A stretch of 60,551 bases of DNA from CAZWKX01 sp964614095 (GTDB taxonomy: Bacteria > Actinomycetota > Acidimicrobiia > Spongiisociales > UBA11373): NCBI GenBank assembly GCA_964614095.1, contig CAZTJO010000008.1, positions 1 through 60,551 on the forward strand, given 5' to 3'. Both the position numbers and the translations under genes were made by a program. This document shows positions 9,746-17,739 of this stretch, one piece after another. The notes under the pieces were generated by a model. The model was not told the DNA's origin. It ran no database searches and saw nothing but the letters and a program-made list of their open reading frames with translations. Position 1 is the first letter of the stretch; each line of letters starts with the position of its first letter.

Positions 9746-10856
9746 CCGTCTCCTCCTTAGCCCTGAGCAAAGCCACCTCGGCGGTGATATCGATCCCAAC
9801 CGGGCACCAGGTGATACACCGTCCACAACCCACACAGCCCGACGTCCCATACTGGTCGTGCCACCAAGCCAGCTTGTGGGTAATCCACTGCCGGTAGCGG
9901 CCCGCCGTGCTGGAGCGAAGGGGGCCGCCGTGTATAAACGAGAACTCGAAGTTGAAGCAGGAATCCCAGCGCCGTACACGTTCGGCCGAAAATCCGGTGA
10001 GATCGGTGCGGTCCTCGACGTTCGAGCAAAAACACGTGGGACAGACAAGAGTGCAATTGGCGCAGGCCAGGCAGCGCTTCGCTACCTCCTCCCAATGTGG
10101 GCTGCTCAGATTCCGCTCCAGCAGTTCCTTCACATCCGCCGTGTCGATGGCGCGGCCCATGTGTCCGGCGGCCTCCGACAGCAGCCCGTCGGCTTCGGCA
10201 ACGTCGCTCTTCGCCGCTCCCGGCGCTCTCAGCACCTTCAAAAGCTCGGCTCCCGCCTCCGACCCGGCCTGAGCCACGAATACGTGCCGCCCCTCATTGG
10301 CAATCTCCGTGAGAGCAATGTCGAAGCCCGATTCGGCCGCGGGCCCGGTGCCCATGGACTGGCAGAAGCACGTGCCTCCTGGCTCCACACAGTTGGCCAC
10401 GATGAAGAGGGAGCCTTCGCGCCGCGGCCCGTAGACACCGTCGGGCTGCCCATTGAGAAAGACACGATCCTGAATCCCCACCGCAGCAAGTTCACAGGGC
10501 CGTACTCCAAAAAAGGCGTAGCGCGGCGGCTCCTCGAGGCGTGTGGTCTCAATCCCCTCGCTGCTGCGGGTGCCGGCCCACACCACGGCCTCCGGCGGGT
10601 GGAGGAAGACCTTGGGCGAGGTGGGCCCCACCACGTAGCCGAAGAGGCGACCGTCTTCGTTGTTCTTCAGCCGGTACCTGCCCGCGTCCTGCTCATCGCT
10701 GTATCCGACGGGCAGGTCGGATGTGCTGCCAAGCTCCCCGAACACGACGGCCGAACCACTGAGAGTCGGTCCCGTCACCCGATAACCGCGCTCGCCGAGC
10801 AGGACAATCAACGCATCGAGGTGTGCCCTGTCGAGCAGTAGGTGCTTCTGCGGCAT
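9738..10856 (-). CDS. hyhB: hydrogenase 4Fe-4S subunit
   Basis: A 372-residue iron-sulfur subunit like the beta subunit of archaeal sulfhydrogenases and anaerobic sulfite reductase A. Two clusters are evident near the C-terminus: C-L-A-C-A-N-C-T-L-V-C-P-T-C and C-V-G-C-G-R-C-I-T-W-C-P-V-G. Additional cysteines (GVRPCEL, ANCVEP, CFCQS) lie in the N-terminal half. It should link the flavin subunit to the rest of the enzyme or to external electron carriers. It is the first gene of the operon. AAAGGGA precedes the ATG. The 177-base gap to the divergent PAC2 gene must hold the operon promoter; I found no clear Crp or DosR-type operator there. Confidence 0.9.
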   Translation of the reverse strand: MPQKHLLLDRAHLDALIVLLGERGYRVTGPTLSGSAVVFGELGSTSDLPVGYSDEQDAGRYRLKNNEDGRLFGYVVGPTSPKVFLHPPEAVVWAGTRSSEGIETTRLEEPPRYAFFGVRPCELAAVGIQDRVFLNGQPDGVYGPRREGSLFIVANCVEPGGTCFCQSMGTGPAAESGFDIALTEIANEGRHVFVAQAGSEAGAELLKVLRAPGAAKSDVAEADGLLSEAAGHMGRAIDTADVKELLERNLSSPHWEEVAKRCLACANCTLVCPTCFCSNVEDRTDLTGFSAERVRRWDSCFNFEFSFIHGGPLRSSTAGRYRQWITHKLAWWHDQYGTSGCVGCGRCITWCPVGIDITAEVALLRAKEETDA

Positions 10857-11021
10857 AGATCCCTTTGATGGTCAACAAACTCTTATGGCTGGGCGAGGGG
10901 CCAACGACCACGGTAGCCGGGCAGAAAGGCTTGGCGGAGGCGTGACACCCGGCCGCCGCATCATCAAGCCACCTACTCCGAGCATCCTGTGGGGCGGAGG
11001 CATACGATCCCGGCCGGCCAC

Positions 11022-11027
11022 TAGCCT
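11022..11027 (+). promoter_or_regulatory. -10 box (TAGCCT) of a leaderless PAC2 transcript
   Basis: TAGCCT is followed by exactly 6 bases and then the ATG at 11034, with no Shine-Dalgarno. This places the predicted transcription start on or next to the start codon, the usual geometry of actinobacterial leaderless genes. Confidence 0.5.
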
Positions 11028-11033
11028 GGCCAT

Positions 11034-11891
11034 ATGGACCCGATCCTCCGTCTCGACCGGCCGATTCTTCGTCACCCCAGGGCGGTTCTCGCCTGGGAGG
11101 GCTGGAACGACGCCTGTGACGCCGCTTCGGGGGCCGCCGCCTTCATCCTCGGCCAGTATGAATCGGAGCCCTTTGCCGTCCTCGAGCCCGAGGAATTCTA
11201 CGACTTCCAGTCGTCACGACCGAAGATCGAGATCGCCGACGGCAAGAACCGTCGCATCAACTGGCCGGCAACACGCTTCTATGCCATCGAGATACCCGAC
11301 GAGGAACGGGATCTCGTCGTCGTTGTTGGAGAGGAGCCCAATCTCCGCTGGAAGACCTATGCCCGGCTTGTCGCCCAGGTCCTCACGGAGACAGACGTCG
11401 AGCAGGCGTTGACTCTGGGTGCCTTCCTCGCCCAAGTGGCTCATACCGTCCCCGTGCCGCTCATTGGTGTCGCCACCGACCCGAGTCTTGTCGCCGAGTA
11501 CCAGCTCGCCACCTCCGACTACGAGGGCCCCACCGGCATCGCCGGTGTCATGCTTGAAGCCTTCCGTGAGATAGGCATGCCCGCCTTGAGCATCTGGGCC
11601 GCGGTTCCCCACTATCTGGCGGCCAACCCCAACCCGAAGGCCATGCTGGCGCTGCTCGACCGGATGGCGGCGACTTTCGGCATCACCATCGACGCCACCG
11701 AACTGACTCGCGTCGCTGAGGAGTTCCAGAGCCGCGTCAACGAGGCCATGGCCGAGAACGAGTCCTTCGTGTCCTACGTCCGGCGGCTCGAGGCGGAAGG
11801 CTCAGAGGCACCACCCGGAGTCATCGATCCGGGCCACAGCGATCAACTGATCACGGAAATCGAACAGTTCCTGCGCAACCGTGACGGCTAG
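11034..11891 (+). CDS. PAC2-family protein
   Basis: A 285-residue protein of the PAC2 (proteasome assembly chaperone 2-like) family that is widespread in actinobacteria. The conserved N-terminal pattern A-W-E-G-W-N-D-A-C-D-A-A and the segment S-I-W-A-A-V-P-H-Y are typical. These proteins share a nucleoside-phosphorylase-like fold with eukaryotic proteasome chaperones; in actinobacteria a link to proteasome assembly is assumed but little tested. No proteasome genes are nearby. The transcript appears leaderless. The stop overlaps the convergent enoyl-CoA hydratase gene by 4 bases. Confidence 0.85.
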   Translation: MDPILRLDRPILRHPRAVLAWEGWNDACDAASGAAAFILGQYESEPFAVLEPEEFYDFQSSRPKIEIADGKNRRINWPATRFYAIEIPDEERDLVVVVGEEPNLRWKTYARLVAQVLTETDVEQALTLGAFLAQVAHTVPVPLIGVATDPSLVAEYQLATSDYEGPTGIAGVMLEAFREIGMPALSIWAAVPHYLAANPNPKAMLALLDRMAATFGITIDATELTRVAEEFQSRVNEAMAENESFVSYVRRLEAEGSEAPPGVIDPGHSDQLITEIEQFLRNRDG

Positions 11892-12637
11892 AACGGGTCG
11901 ACGGGCGACCCTCCCCTTCCTGCACCGGCTGCGAACCGAGCCGCTCCGGCCGCCGCCGCCTCCATGACATGTCTGCCGTGCCGGTCTTCGATGGCCAGCC
12001 CGTCCTCGAGTGACCTGCCCAGGCCCTCGTAGACGGCGAGACGATCCGAACGCACCGTTTCACCCGGGAACCCGGCGATCGCCTCCGCCAGCTCGAGAGC
12101 TGCCTCAAGCTCGGACCCCACAGGTACCAGCCTGTCGATCAGCCCGATACGGTATGCCTCCTCAGCGTGGACCGGCCTCCCGGTGAGAATCATGTCGAGC
12201 GACCGGCCCAGGCCGATAAGTCGTGGCAGACGCTGCGTGCCGCCGTCGAGCATGGGGATTCCAAAACGCCGCTCGAAATACCCGAAGACGGCGTCTTCCC
12301 CGGCGACCCTCAGATCGCACCACAGAGCCATCTCGAGCCCGCCGGCCACCGCATAGCCGGCCACCGCGGCAATCGTCGGTTTCGAGACGATGCGCCTGGT
12401 AAAACCAAATGAACCCTCAGGTCGGTTCACCAGATCGAACGTTTTGAGGTCCGCCCCGGCGGAGAAGGTACCGCCAGCGCCGGTGAGCACCCCTACCACG
12501 GCGTCCTCGTCATCATCAAAATCGAGCCAAGCGCGATGCAGAGCCTCAGCGGTGGGCAGATCGACTGCATTGCGCGCTTCCGGGCGGTCGATGGTAACGA
12601 CGGCCACCTTCCCCCTCACCTCATAGCTCACGGCCAT
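11888..12637 (-). CDS. enoyl-CoA hydratase/isomerase family protein
   Basis: A 249-residue crotonase-fold protein. It has the N-terminal VVTIDRPEARNAVDL, the oxyanion-hole segment G-T-F-S-A-G-A-D-L-K, and the second CoA-site region IAAVAGYAVAGGLEMALWCDLRVA. The catalytic glutamates of hydratases are only partly preserved: one Glu is present in GGLEMAL, while the second position falls in ERRFGIPMLDGGTQRLP. Hydratase, isomerase or another crotonase reaction is therefore possible. The start at 12637 has an excellent Shine-Dalgarno (AGGAGGTCAGG). The longer upstream frame lacks homology. Confidence 0.88.
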   Translation of the reverse strand: MAVSYEVRGKVAVVTIDRPEARNAVDLPTAEALHRAWLDFDDDEDAVVGVLTGAGGTFSAGADLKTFDLVNRPEGSFGFTRRIVSKPTIAAVAGYAVAGGLEMALWCDLRVAGEDAVFGYFERRFGIPMLDGGTQRLPRLIGLGRSLDMILTGRPVHAEEAYRIGLIDRLVPVGSELEAALELAEAIAGFPGETVRSDRLAVYEGLGRSLEDGLAIEDRHGRHVMEAAAAGAARFAAGAGRGGSPVDPF

Positions 12638-12767
12638 CCTGACCTCCTGCTCAACCTTCCAGACTACGACGGGGCCGCACAAAACCAATGGACCCGCCGC
12701 CCCCAGAAACAGCCAGCGAACCGACCCTTTACACTCTCCAGCGCTGAACGGTCGGGAAAGGCGGCAG

Positions 12768-13163
12768 ATGACCCTCGACGGGTTCCTGCGGTGGCTGCAT
12801 CTCTTCCCCGCCGCCATCTGGGTTGGCGGATTGCTGACGCTTGTGCTCGTGATCCCGATGGCGCGCCGTTCCGGCTCCACAGGGCGCGAGATACGCGCCA
12901 TGAGTCGCGCTTACGGCCGGGCTGCCTGGCCGGCCATCATCCTCACTATCGGCAGCGGCATTGCCATCGTCGTGCGAAAAGACCTCGATTGGCTCGGCGA
13001 CAAGAAGCTGATCATAAAGACGGCTCTCTCGATCGTCGCCGTCGTCCTGATCGCTTGGCACCAGGCCAGATCCCCCTCTAACGCGCGAGTCACCAAAGGG
13101 ACAATCCGTCTACTGCTCCTTCTGGTCGGCATCACCCTGTTCAGCGTCGCCGTGCTCCTCTAG
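12768..13163 (+). CDS. CopD-like small integral membrane protein
   Basis: A 131-residue protein with four predicted transmembrane helices and conserved His near the start of helix 1 (WLHLFPAAIWVGGLL). The pattern H-x-x-x-A-x-x-W-V-G-G is that of the CopD/YcnJ-like family and of heme-binding four-helix membrane proteins. A role in copper or heme handling is possible but not shown. It stands alone between divergent genes, with an AAAGGCGG sequence before its ATG. Confidence 0.6.
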   Translation: MTLDGFLRWLHLFPAAIWVGGLLTLVLVIPMARRSGSTGREIRAMSRAYGRAAWPAIILTIGSGIAIVVRKDLDWLGDKKLIIKTALSIVAVVLIAWHQARSPSNARVTKGTIRLLLLLVGITLFSVAVLL

Positions 13164-13356
13164 GAGCGGGCCAGCACAGGCCCATCCCAGACCAGACCAA
13201 GTGCGGCACCTGTGCCCACAGCCGCGCCTGCCGGAGATCAAGCGCTTCCTCTCAGACAGGACGGACGGCATACGATCAGGCTCGGCGTAATCGGCACCGA
13301 ATGCCGTGGAGAAACACCTCGTGACTACCAGACCGCCGTGGTACGACCGGGCGGCG

Positions 13357-13449
13357 CTACTTCTTCCGCTTGTGACGATTGGCGCGCAAGCGTTTGCGGT
13401 ACTTGTGCTTGCTCATCTTTTTGCGCCGCTTCTTGACCAGCGAACCCAT
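13357..13449 (-). CDS. 30S ribosomal protein bS22 (AURKAIP1/COX24-type)
   Basis: A 30-residue extremely basic peptide: MGSLVKKRRKKMSKHKY, then alternating Lys/Arg to the C-terminus. This matches bS22, the small actinobacterial ribosomal protein first seen in mycobacterial ribosome structures, which sits near the decoding centre and the subunit interface. The start ATG at 13447-13449 follows ACGAGG. It is easily missed because of its size; longer upstream frames are not real. The divergent SDR gene begins about 130 bases away. The 193 bases between 13164 and 13356 show nothing else that I can identify. Confidence 0.9.
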   Translation of the reverse strand: MGSLVKKRRKKMSKHKYRKRLRANRHKRKK

Positions 13450-13568
13450 GAAACCTCGTGATGGCGGGGTCACATAGGTTCGCGGCTCCGCCCCGCTACC
13501 GCAAACCCTGTTGCGCCCGCACCGGTCTCCGCGGCACCCGGAGCGTGATTCTGTGTCGGGGCCCCTGG

Positions 13569-13574
13569 TACGCT
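13569..13574 (+). promoter_or_regulatory. -10 box (TACGCT) of a leaderless SDR transcript
   Basis: TACGCT lies 8 bases upstream of GTG 13583, where homology to SDR proteins begins. It supports that GTG as the start and argues against the GTG at 13553 or the longer frame from 13511. Confidence 0.4.
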
Positions 13575-13582
13575 CCGCGCTC

Positions 13583-14332
13583 GTGGTCCCCATCGGCCTC
13601 GAAGGCGAGGTCATCGTCGTCACCGGAGCCAGCCGCGGCATCGGAGAGGCCATCGCCCGGGCCTGCGCCCGGGCCGGAGCTGCCGTTGTCCTCGCCTCCC
13701 GAAAGCAGGCCGATCTCGACGCCGTCGCCGACTCCATCATCGCCGGAGGCGGCCAAGCTCTGGCCACCGCCTGTCATGTCGGCCACCCTGAGGACGTCGA
13801 GGCCCTTTTTGCTCGCGCCGTCAAGAAGTTCGGGACGGTTACCGGTCTGGTGAACAACGCCGCCACCAACCCCTACCTAGGCCCCGCCCTTGGCGCCACC
13901 GACGCTGCCTTCGACAAGACTTTTGAGGTCAATGTGAAGAGCTGCCTCTACACCACACGCGGTCTGGCGGGTCAGACCCAAGAAGGCTCGGTGGTGAACA
14001 TCGCCTCCTACGCCGGCATGCAAGCGGCGCCGCTTTTGGGCATCTATGCAATGACGAAGGCGGCGGTCATCTCGCTCACCCAGACACTCGCCGTCGAGTT
14101 GGGGCCCGGAATCAGAGTCAACGCCATCGCCCCCGGCCTCGTCGACACGCGGTTCTCCGCGGCTCTGCTTGCCGATGAAGAGATCACCGCACGGATTCTC
14201 GGTTCGGCGCCGGCAGGCCGGCCCGCTACCCCCGATGAGATCACCGGATCCGCCGTCTTCCTGCTCTCCGACGCTTCCGCTTACATCACCGGGCACACCC
14301 TTGTTGTCGATGGCGGCCGGACCGTCACCTGA
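13583..14332 (+). CDS. short-chain dehydrogenase/reductase
   Basis: A 249-residue classical SDR, probably an NAD(P)-dependent 3-oxoacyl reductase or alcohol dehydrogenase. The dinucleotide motif T-G-A-S-R-G-I-G lies near residue 13, N-N-A-A-T replaces the usual NNAG, and the catalytic set is Ser in NIASYAG, Tyr and Lys in Y-A-M-T-K. The P-G-L-V-D-T motif after the active site and the C-terminal I-T-G-H-T-L-V-V-D-G-G are also typical. The substrate is unknown. It is followed 35 bases later by a cyclase-family hydrolase, so the two may act in one catabolic route, although the second gene has its own promoter-like box. Confidence 0.88.
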   Translation: MVPIGLEGEVIVVTGASRGIGEAIARACARAGAAVVLASRKQADLDAVADSIIAGGGQALATACHVGHPEDVEALFARAVKKFGTVTGLVNNAATNPYLGPALGATDAAFDKTFEVNVKSCLYTTRGLAGQTQEGSVVNIASYAGMQAAPLLGIYAMTKAAVISLTQTLAVELGPGIRVNAIAPGLVDTRFSAALLADEEITARILGSAPAGRPATPDEITGSAVFLLSDASAYITGHTLVVDGGRTVT

Positions 14333-14353
14333 ACACGATCTGTTCCGGCCACG

Positions 14354-14359
14354 TAACAT
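14354..14359 (+). promoter_or_regulatory. -10 box (TAACAT) before the cyclase gene
   Basis: TAACAT ends 8 bases before ATG 14368 and there is no Shine-Dalgarno, consistent with a leaderless or nearly leaderless mRNA separate from the upstream SDR gene. Confidence 0.4.
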
Positions 14360-14367
14360 CAACGGCG

Positions 14368-15015
14368 ATGCCAACCGTCGACCTGAGCCACACCATCGAG
14401 CACGGCATGGTGACCTACCCGGGCCTGCCCGGTCCCATCATCTCTGATTTCCTCAGTCGTGAAGACTCGCGGGAGCACTACGCCGAAGGGACCGAGTTCC
14501 ATGTGGGCCGCATCAACATGGTCGCCAACACCGGCACCTACCTCGACACTCCGGCGCACCGCTATGCGGACGGCGTTGGTCTTGCCGACCTCGCCCTCGA
14601 CGATGTCACCAACCTGTCCGGGATCATGGTCAAAGCCGAGGGACCGGCCATCGGACCTGGTGACGTCTTCGGCCGCGATCTCACCGGGAAGGCGATTCTC
14701 TTCCACACCGGCTGGGACCGCCACTGGGGCAACAAGAAGTACGGGAGCGCCGGCCACCCCCATCTCACCGCAGGCTGCGCCGAAGCCCTTGTCGACGCCG
14801 GCGCCACCCTCGTCGGCATCGACTCGGTCAATATCGACGACACCCGCACCGGGGACCGCCCGGTGCACTCGACGCTGCTGGCCGCCGGAGTACTCATCGT
14901 CGAACACCTGACCGCCCTCGGCCAGATACCCGACGCCGATTTTCGTTTCTTCGCCGTGCCGGTGAAGGTGCGTGGCCTGGGCACGTTCCCCGTTCGGGCC
15001 TTCGCCACCTGGTAG
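14368..15015 (+). CDS. cyclase-family (kynurenine formamidase-like) metal hydrolase
   Basis: A 215-residue member of the cyclase/KynB family. It starts PTVDLSHTIEHGMVTYPG and carries the metal-site motif as N-T-G-T-Y-L-D-T-P-A-H-R, where family members often have H-x-G-T-H-x-D-x-P-x-H. The first and second His are thus replaced by Asn and Tyr, while Asp and the last His remain. Later H-T-G-W and a conserved D-S-V-N follow. Enzymes of the family hydrolyse N-formylkynurenine, isatin or cyclic amides; the altered motif means the substrate should not be assumed. Confidence 0.78.
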   Translation: MPTVDLSHTIEHGMVTYPGLPGPIISDFLSREDSREHYAEGTEFHVGRINMVANTGTYLDTPAHRYADGVGLADLALDDVTNLSGIMVKAEGPAIGPGDVFGRDLTGKAILFHTGWDRHWGNKKYGSAGHPHLTAGCAEALVDAGATLVGIDSVNIDDTRTGDRPVHSTLLAAGVLIVEHLTALGQIPDADFRFFAVPVKVRGLGTFPVRAFATW

Positions 15016-15044
15016 AGCACACGAGCTGCTACTCGGGCCGGTTC

Positions 15045-15066
15045 GTTCGCCACCCGATCGGCGAAC
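15045..15066 (+). terminator. hairpin after the cyclase gene
   Basis: GTTCGCC and GGCGAAC form a perfect 7-bp stem with an 8-base loop, 30 bases after the cyclase stop. No T-run follows, so it is a weak terminator candidate. Confidence 0.35.
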
Positions 15067-15173
15067 TCTCGCAGCCCGGCGATGCCGCCCCGCCGGATGG
15101 CGGCGAGCCATCGGCCGCCGCACCCCAGGGGACTCTCGTTGCCCTTGCCTTCCAGCCGACAGTCGGATGAGCG

Positions 15174-15395
15174 GTGCGCCTCAGATTCGCATGTGCGTTT
15201 GTCCTTCTCGCCGCGGCGACAGCACCAGCTTGCAGCTCCGCTACTCCGGCCGGCGTAGGCGAGCTAGACCCGGCATTCGATTCGTCGACCGCTTCCGCCA
15301 CCAGCCTCACCACCTCAACAACACTGTCACCTACAACAACAACCTGGCTCGACTTGTTCGGAAGTGACGATTCGGAGGATCCGGCAGCCGCCTAG
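15174..15395 (+). CDS. small putative lipoprotein
   Basis: A 73-residue protein from a GTG start. Its N-terminus (VRLRFACAFVLLAAATAPAC) is a lipoprotein signal with a lipobox-like TAPAC, followed by a Ser/Thr-rich linker (TSLTTSTTLSPTTTT) of the kind that spaces actinobacterial lipoproteins from the membrane, and a short acidic end (GSDDSEDPAAA). There is no folded domain. It may be a cell-envelope peptide or a decayed lipoprotein. It overlaps nothing and ends 37 bases before the methyltransferase ATG. I do not recognise a family. Confidence 0.5.
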   Translation: MRLRFACAFVLLAAATAPACSSATPAGVGELDPAFDSSTASATSLTTSTTLSPTTTTWLDLFGSDDSEDPAAA

Positions 15396-15432
15396 TTCGG
15401 GCCACACTCGATACTTCGACAAGACTGGAGCC

Positions 15433-16158
15433 ATGGCCGACATCACCGAGACCTTTCGCACCGGCCGAAAGGATCCCGCAGTGGCCGTGCTCGAGGGATT
15501 CCACGCCCTCAAACACGCAATACGGTTCGGCGCCGAGATCACCGATGCCGTCACATCTGACCGCGATGGGGTCCTGGCACTGGCAGCAGAGCTGGCGCCC
15601 GACATCACCAAGAACCTCAAACGGATTCTGAGTGCCGTTCCCGCCCCGGTCTATGCCCAATTGTTTCCTTCACCCCCCGCCACCGGTGTGGTGGCGCTGG
15701 CTCGGCGACCCACTGCCGATCTTGCCGACATCCTTGCTGCCGCCGGGCCGATCGTCTTTCTCGAGAGTCCCAATCATCTCGGCAACATCGGCGCCGTGAT
15801 CCGCGTCGCCGCGGCCGCAGGGGCCGCCGGCGTCCTGACCACGGGAGATCGTGATCCCTGGCACCCGGCCGCCCTGCGCGGCAGCGCCGGACTTCACTTT
15901 GCTCTCCCCGTGTGCCGGATCCCGGTCCTCCCCGACACGGTCCGGCCCATAGTGGCGCTCGATCCCAACGGCACACCTATCTCAGAGGTTGCACTCCCCG
16001 AACACGCCCTACTCGCGTTCGGCGGAGAACGCCACGGGCTGAACACCAATACTCTCGGCCAGGCCCAGCTTCGGGTGCGGCTGCCGATGCAGCCCGGCGT
16101 CTCCAGCCTCAACCTGGCCACCGCCGTCGCCGTTGTGCTCTATGCCGGGTCTGCCTAG
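15433..16158 (+). CDS. TrmH/SpoU-family RNA 2'-O-methyltransferase
   Basis: A 241-residue SPOUT methyltransferase. The C-terminal half has the three knot motifs: motif 1 E-S-P-N-H-L-G-N-I-G-A-V-I-R (Asn and Arg of the active site), motif 2 L-L-A-F-G-G-E-R-H-G-L, and motif 3 L-P-M-Q-P-G-V-S-S-L-N-L-A-T-A-V-A. It should transfer a methyl group from SAM to a ribose in rRNA or tRNA; the target base is unknown. The N-terminal part resembles a short SpoU substrate-binding domain. The ATG at 15433 is preceded by CTGGAGCC. The longer frame from 15364 overlaps the small lipoprotein and is rejected. Confidence 0.88.
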   Translation: MADITETFRTGRKDPAVAVLEGFHALKHAIRFGAEITDAVTSDRDGVLALAAELAPDITKNLKRILSAVPAPVYAQLFPSPPATGVVALARRPTADLADILAAAGPIVFLESPNHLGNIGAVIRVAAAAGAAGVLTTGDRDPWHPAALRGSAGLHFALPVCRIPVLPDTVRPIVALDPNGTPISEVALPEHALLAFGGERHGLNTNTLGQAQLRVRLPMQPGVSSLNLATAVAVVLYAGSA

Positions 16159-16241
16159 ACACGTCAAGCCTCGTCAGCCCGACACGACGCGGCCGCGACG
16201 GGCAGAATGGGGTCGCCGAGCGAGTCAAGGGAACACAGACA

Positions 16242-16502
16242 ATGGCTGAACATCTCATCGGGACCGTAACCCACTACTTCGGCAAGCCACAGGTTGCCGC
16301 TCTGACCATCACCAACGGCGAACTCAACGTTGGTGACACCATTCACATCGTCGGTCACACCTCCGACTTCACCCAGCCGGTGAAGTCCATGCAGGTGGAG
16401 CACGACACTGTGGACCTGGCCAAGGTCGGCGATCAGATCGGCATCAAGGTGAAGGAGCGAGCCCGAATCCACGACAAGGTGTACCGGGTCCTGCCCGAGT
16501 AG
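16242..16502 (+). CDS. EF-Tu domain-2-like small protein
   Basis: An 86-residue single beta-barrel that matches domain 2 of translational GTPases, for example LIGTVTHYFGKPQVAALTI, then L-N-V-G-D-T-I-H-I-V-G and the C-terminal D-Q-I-G-I-K-V-K-E-R. It has no GTPase domain. Stand-alone proteins of this kind are annotated as translation elongation factor-like proteins and occur in several phyla, sometimes beside U32 peptidases; their job is unknown. It lies 83 bases after the RNA methyltransferase and is followed by a terminator-like hairpin at 16539. Confidence 0.8.
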   Translation: MAEHLIGTVTHYFGKPQVAALTITNGELNVGDTIHIVGHTSDFTQPVKSMQVEHDTVDLAKVGDQIGIKVKERARIHDKVYRVLPE

Positions 16503-16538
16503 CAATGCCGAAGTGCGTGAGGCCTGCGGGTCGTTTTT

Positions 16539-16558
16539 GTGCTGCCCGCATGCAGCAC
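16539..16558 (+). terminator. terminator-like hairpin after the EF-Tu-like gene
   Basis: GTGCTGC and GCAGCAC form a perfect 7-bp stem with a 6-base loop, preceded by TTTTT and followed by TTCCCCTTT. It separates the EF-Tu-like gene from the arginine operon. Confidence 0.5.
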
Positions 16559-16667
16559 TTCCCCTTTGCGGCCGAGCCAAAGCGCCCTATCGCTCGCGGC
16601 ACGTTCTGAGGCCTCTATGCTTCCGCCCCAATGTCGGCGCTCCGTGCTCCGGCAGATCTAAAACAGC

Positions 16668-16697
16668 TTGACCTTGTCATGCGCATACCCGTATAGT
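16668..16697 (+). promoter_or_regulatory. promoter of the argCJB operon
   Basis: TTGACC (16668-16673) and TATAGT (16692-16697) are spaced by 18 bases, a good housekeeping promoter. The predicted start is 3-4 bases before the ATG at 16708, so argC has almost no leader. The AT-rich stretch ATGCGCATACCCGTATAG and the following TTATTCAT could include an arginine-repressor site, but I cannot establish this. Confidence 0.65.
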
Positions 16698-16707
16698 TAT
16701 TCATCTC

Positions 16708-17739
16708 ATGTCTCACCCCGTCGCAGTACTCGGCGCCTCCGGCTACGCCGGAGGCGAATTGGTGCGGTTGCTCGACCAGCATCCGCAGCTCGAGGCCGTC
16801 TACCTGGGCGCCCACACCCACGCCGGCGAGCGGCTTGCCGATATGCACCCACATCTGAGCCACGGCAACCGTGTTCTCGGCTCCAACAATGCTGATGACG
16901 TGCCTCAGGTGACGGCGGCCTTCCTCGCCCTTCCTCATGGAGCCTCAGCCGCGGCCGCATCCACACTGGCCAAGAGGGGCATTCACGTTCTAGATCTGGG
17001 CAGCGATTTCCGCCTCGATACGCCTGAGCGGTACAAATTCGCTTACGGCACCCCCCACCCTTTGCCCGACGAACTGCCTGCCTGGGTCTACGGGCTACCC
17101 GAGCTGTTTGCTGCCGACATCCCCGGAGCGCGGCAGGTCGCCGTTCCCGGCTGCTATCCCACAGGCGCTCTCCTGGCTCTTACCCCCCTGCTTGCTGCCG
17201 GTCTCGTAGCCGACGACGGAATCGTCGTCGATGCCGCCTCAGGAGTCTCAGGCGCAGGCAGGACTCTCCGCGAAGACCTGCTCTTTGGAGCCATCGCCGA
17301 GGGGGTACGCGCCTACGCGGTTGCCGCCCACCGCCATCGGCCCGAGATGGAGATGGCCCTCGAAAGAGTACTCGGGCGGGAGTTCCGGCTCACCTTCACT
17401 CCCCATCTCGTCCCCATACAGAGGGGGATTCTCACCACCGTCACCGCTCGGCTCACCATCGAAGCCGACCGGCAGGCGCTGCTCCATACCCTCGAGGAGG
17501 CCTACCGAGATGCCCCGTTCGTCGAGATCATCGATGAGCCGCCGCAGACCCGGTGGGTAACCGGATCCAATCGGGCGATGGTGACCGCGTTTGTCGACAA
17601 CCATGCCGGCAGCGCCATCGTTCTATCGGCGATCGACAACCTGGTCAAAGGCGCAGCCGGCCAGGCTGTGCAATGCGCCAACCTCATGCTCGGCCTCGAG
17701 GAAACGGCCGGCCTCCCCATCGCCGGACTCCTGCCATGA
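16708..17739 (+). CDS. argC: N-acetyl-gamma-glutamyl-phosphate reductase
   Basis: A 343-residue NADPH-dependent enzyme of arginine biosynthesis that reduces N-acetylglutamyl phosphate to the semialdehyde. The nucleotide motif G-A-S-G-Y-A-G-G-E-L is at the N-terminus and the active-site Cys lies in V-P-G-C-Y-P-T-G (about residue 148); the C-terminal domain has the conserved HRHRPEM segment. It is the first gene of argCJB, with a strong promoter just upstream, and its TGA overlaps the argJ ATG (ATGA). Confidence 0.96.
   Translation: MSHPVAVLGASGYAGGELVRLLDQHPQLEAVYLGAHTHAGERLADMHPHLSHGNRVLGSNNADDVPQVTAAFLALPHGASAAAASTLAKRGIHVLDLGSDFRLDTPERYKFAYGTPHPLPDELPAWVYGLPELFAADIPGARQVAVPGCYPTGALLALTPLLAAGLVADDGIVVDAASGVSGAGRTLREDLLFGAIAEGVRAYAVAAHRHRPEMEMALERVLGREFRLTFTPHLVPIQRGILTTVTARLTIEADRQALLHTLEEAYRDAPFVEIIDEPPQTRWVTGSNRAMVTAFVDNHAGSAIVLSAIDNLVKGAAGQAVQCANLMLGLEETAGLPIAGLLP

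Noticed and set aside
10857..11033. Search for Crp or DosR boxes in the hydrogenase promoter region
   Set aside because: No palindrome matching either consensus was found; only a plain intergenic region is visible.
12212..12219. GCCGATAA, identical to the sigma-28 -10 consensus
   Set aside because: It is inside the enoyl-CoA hydratase coding sequence and without a matching upstream element; about one such 8-mer is expected by chance in this window.
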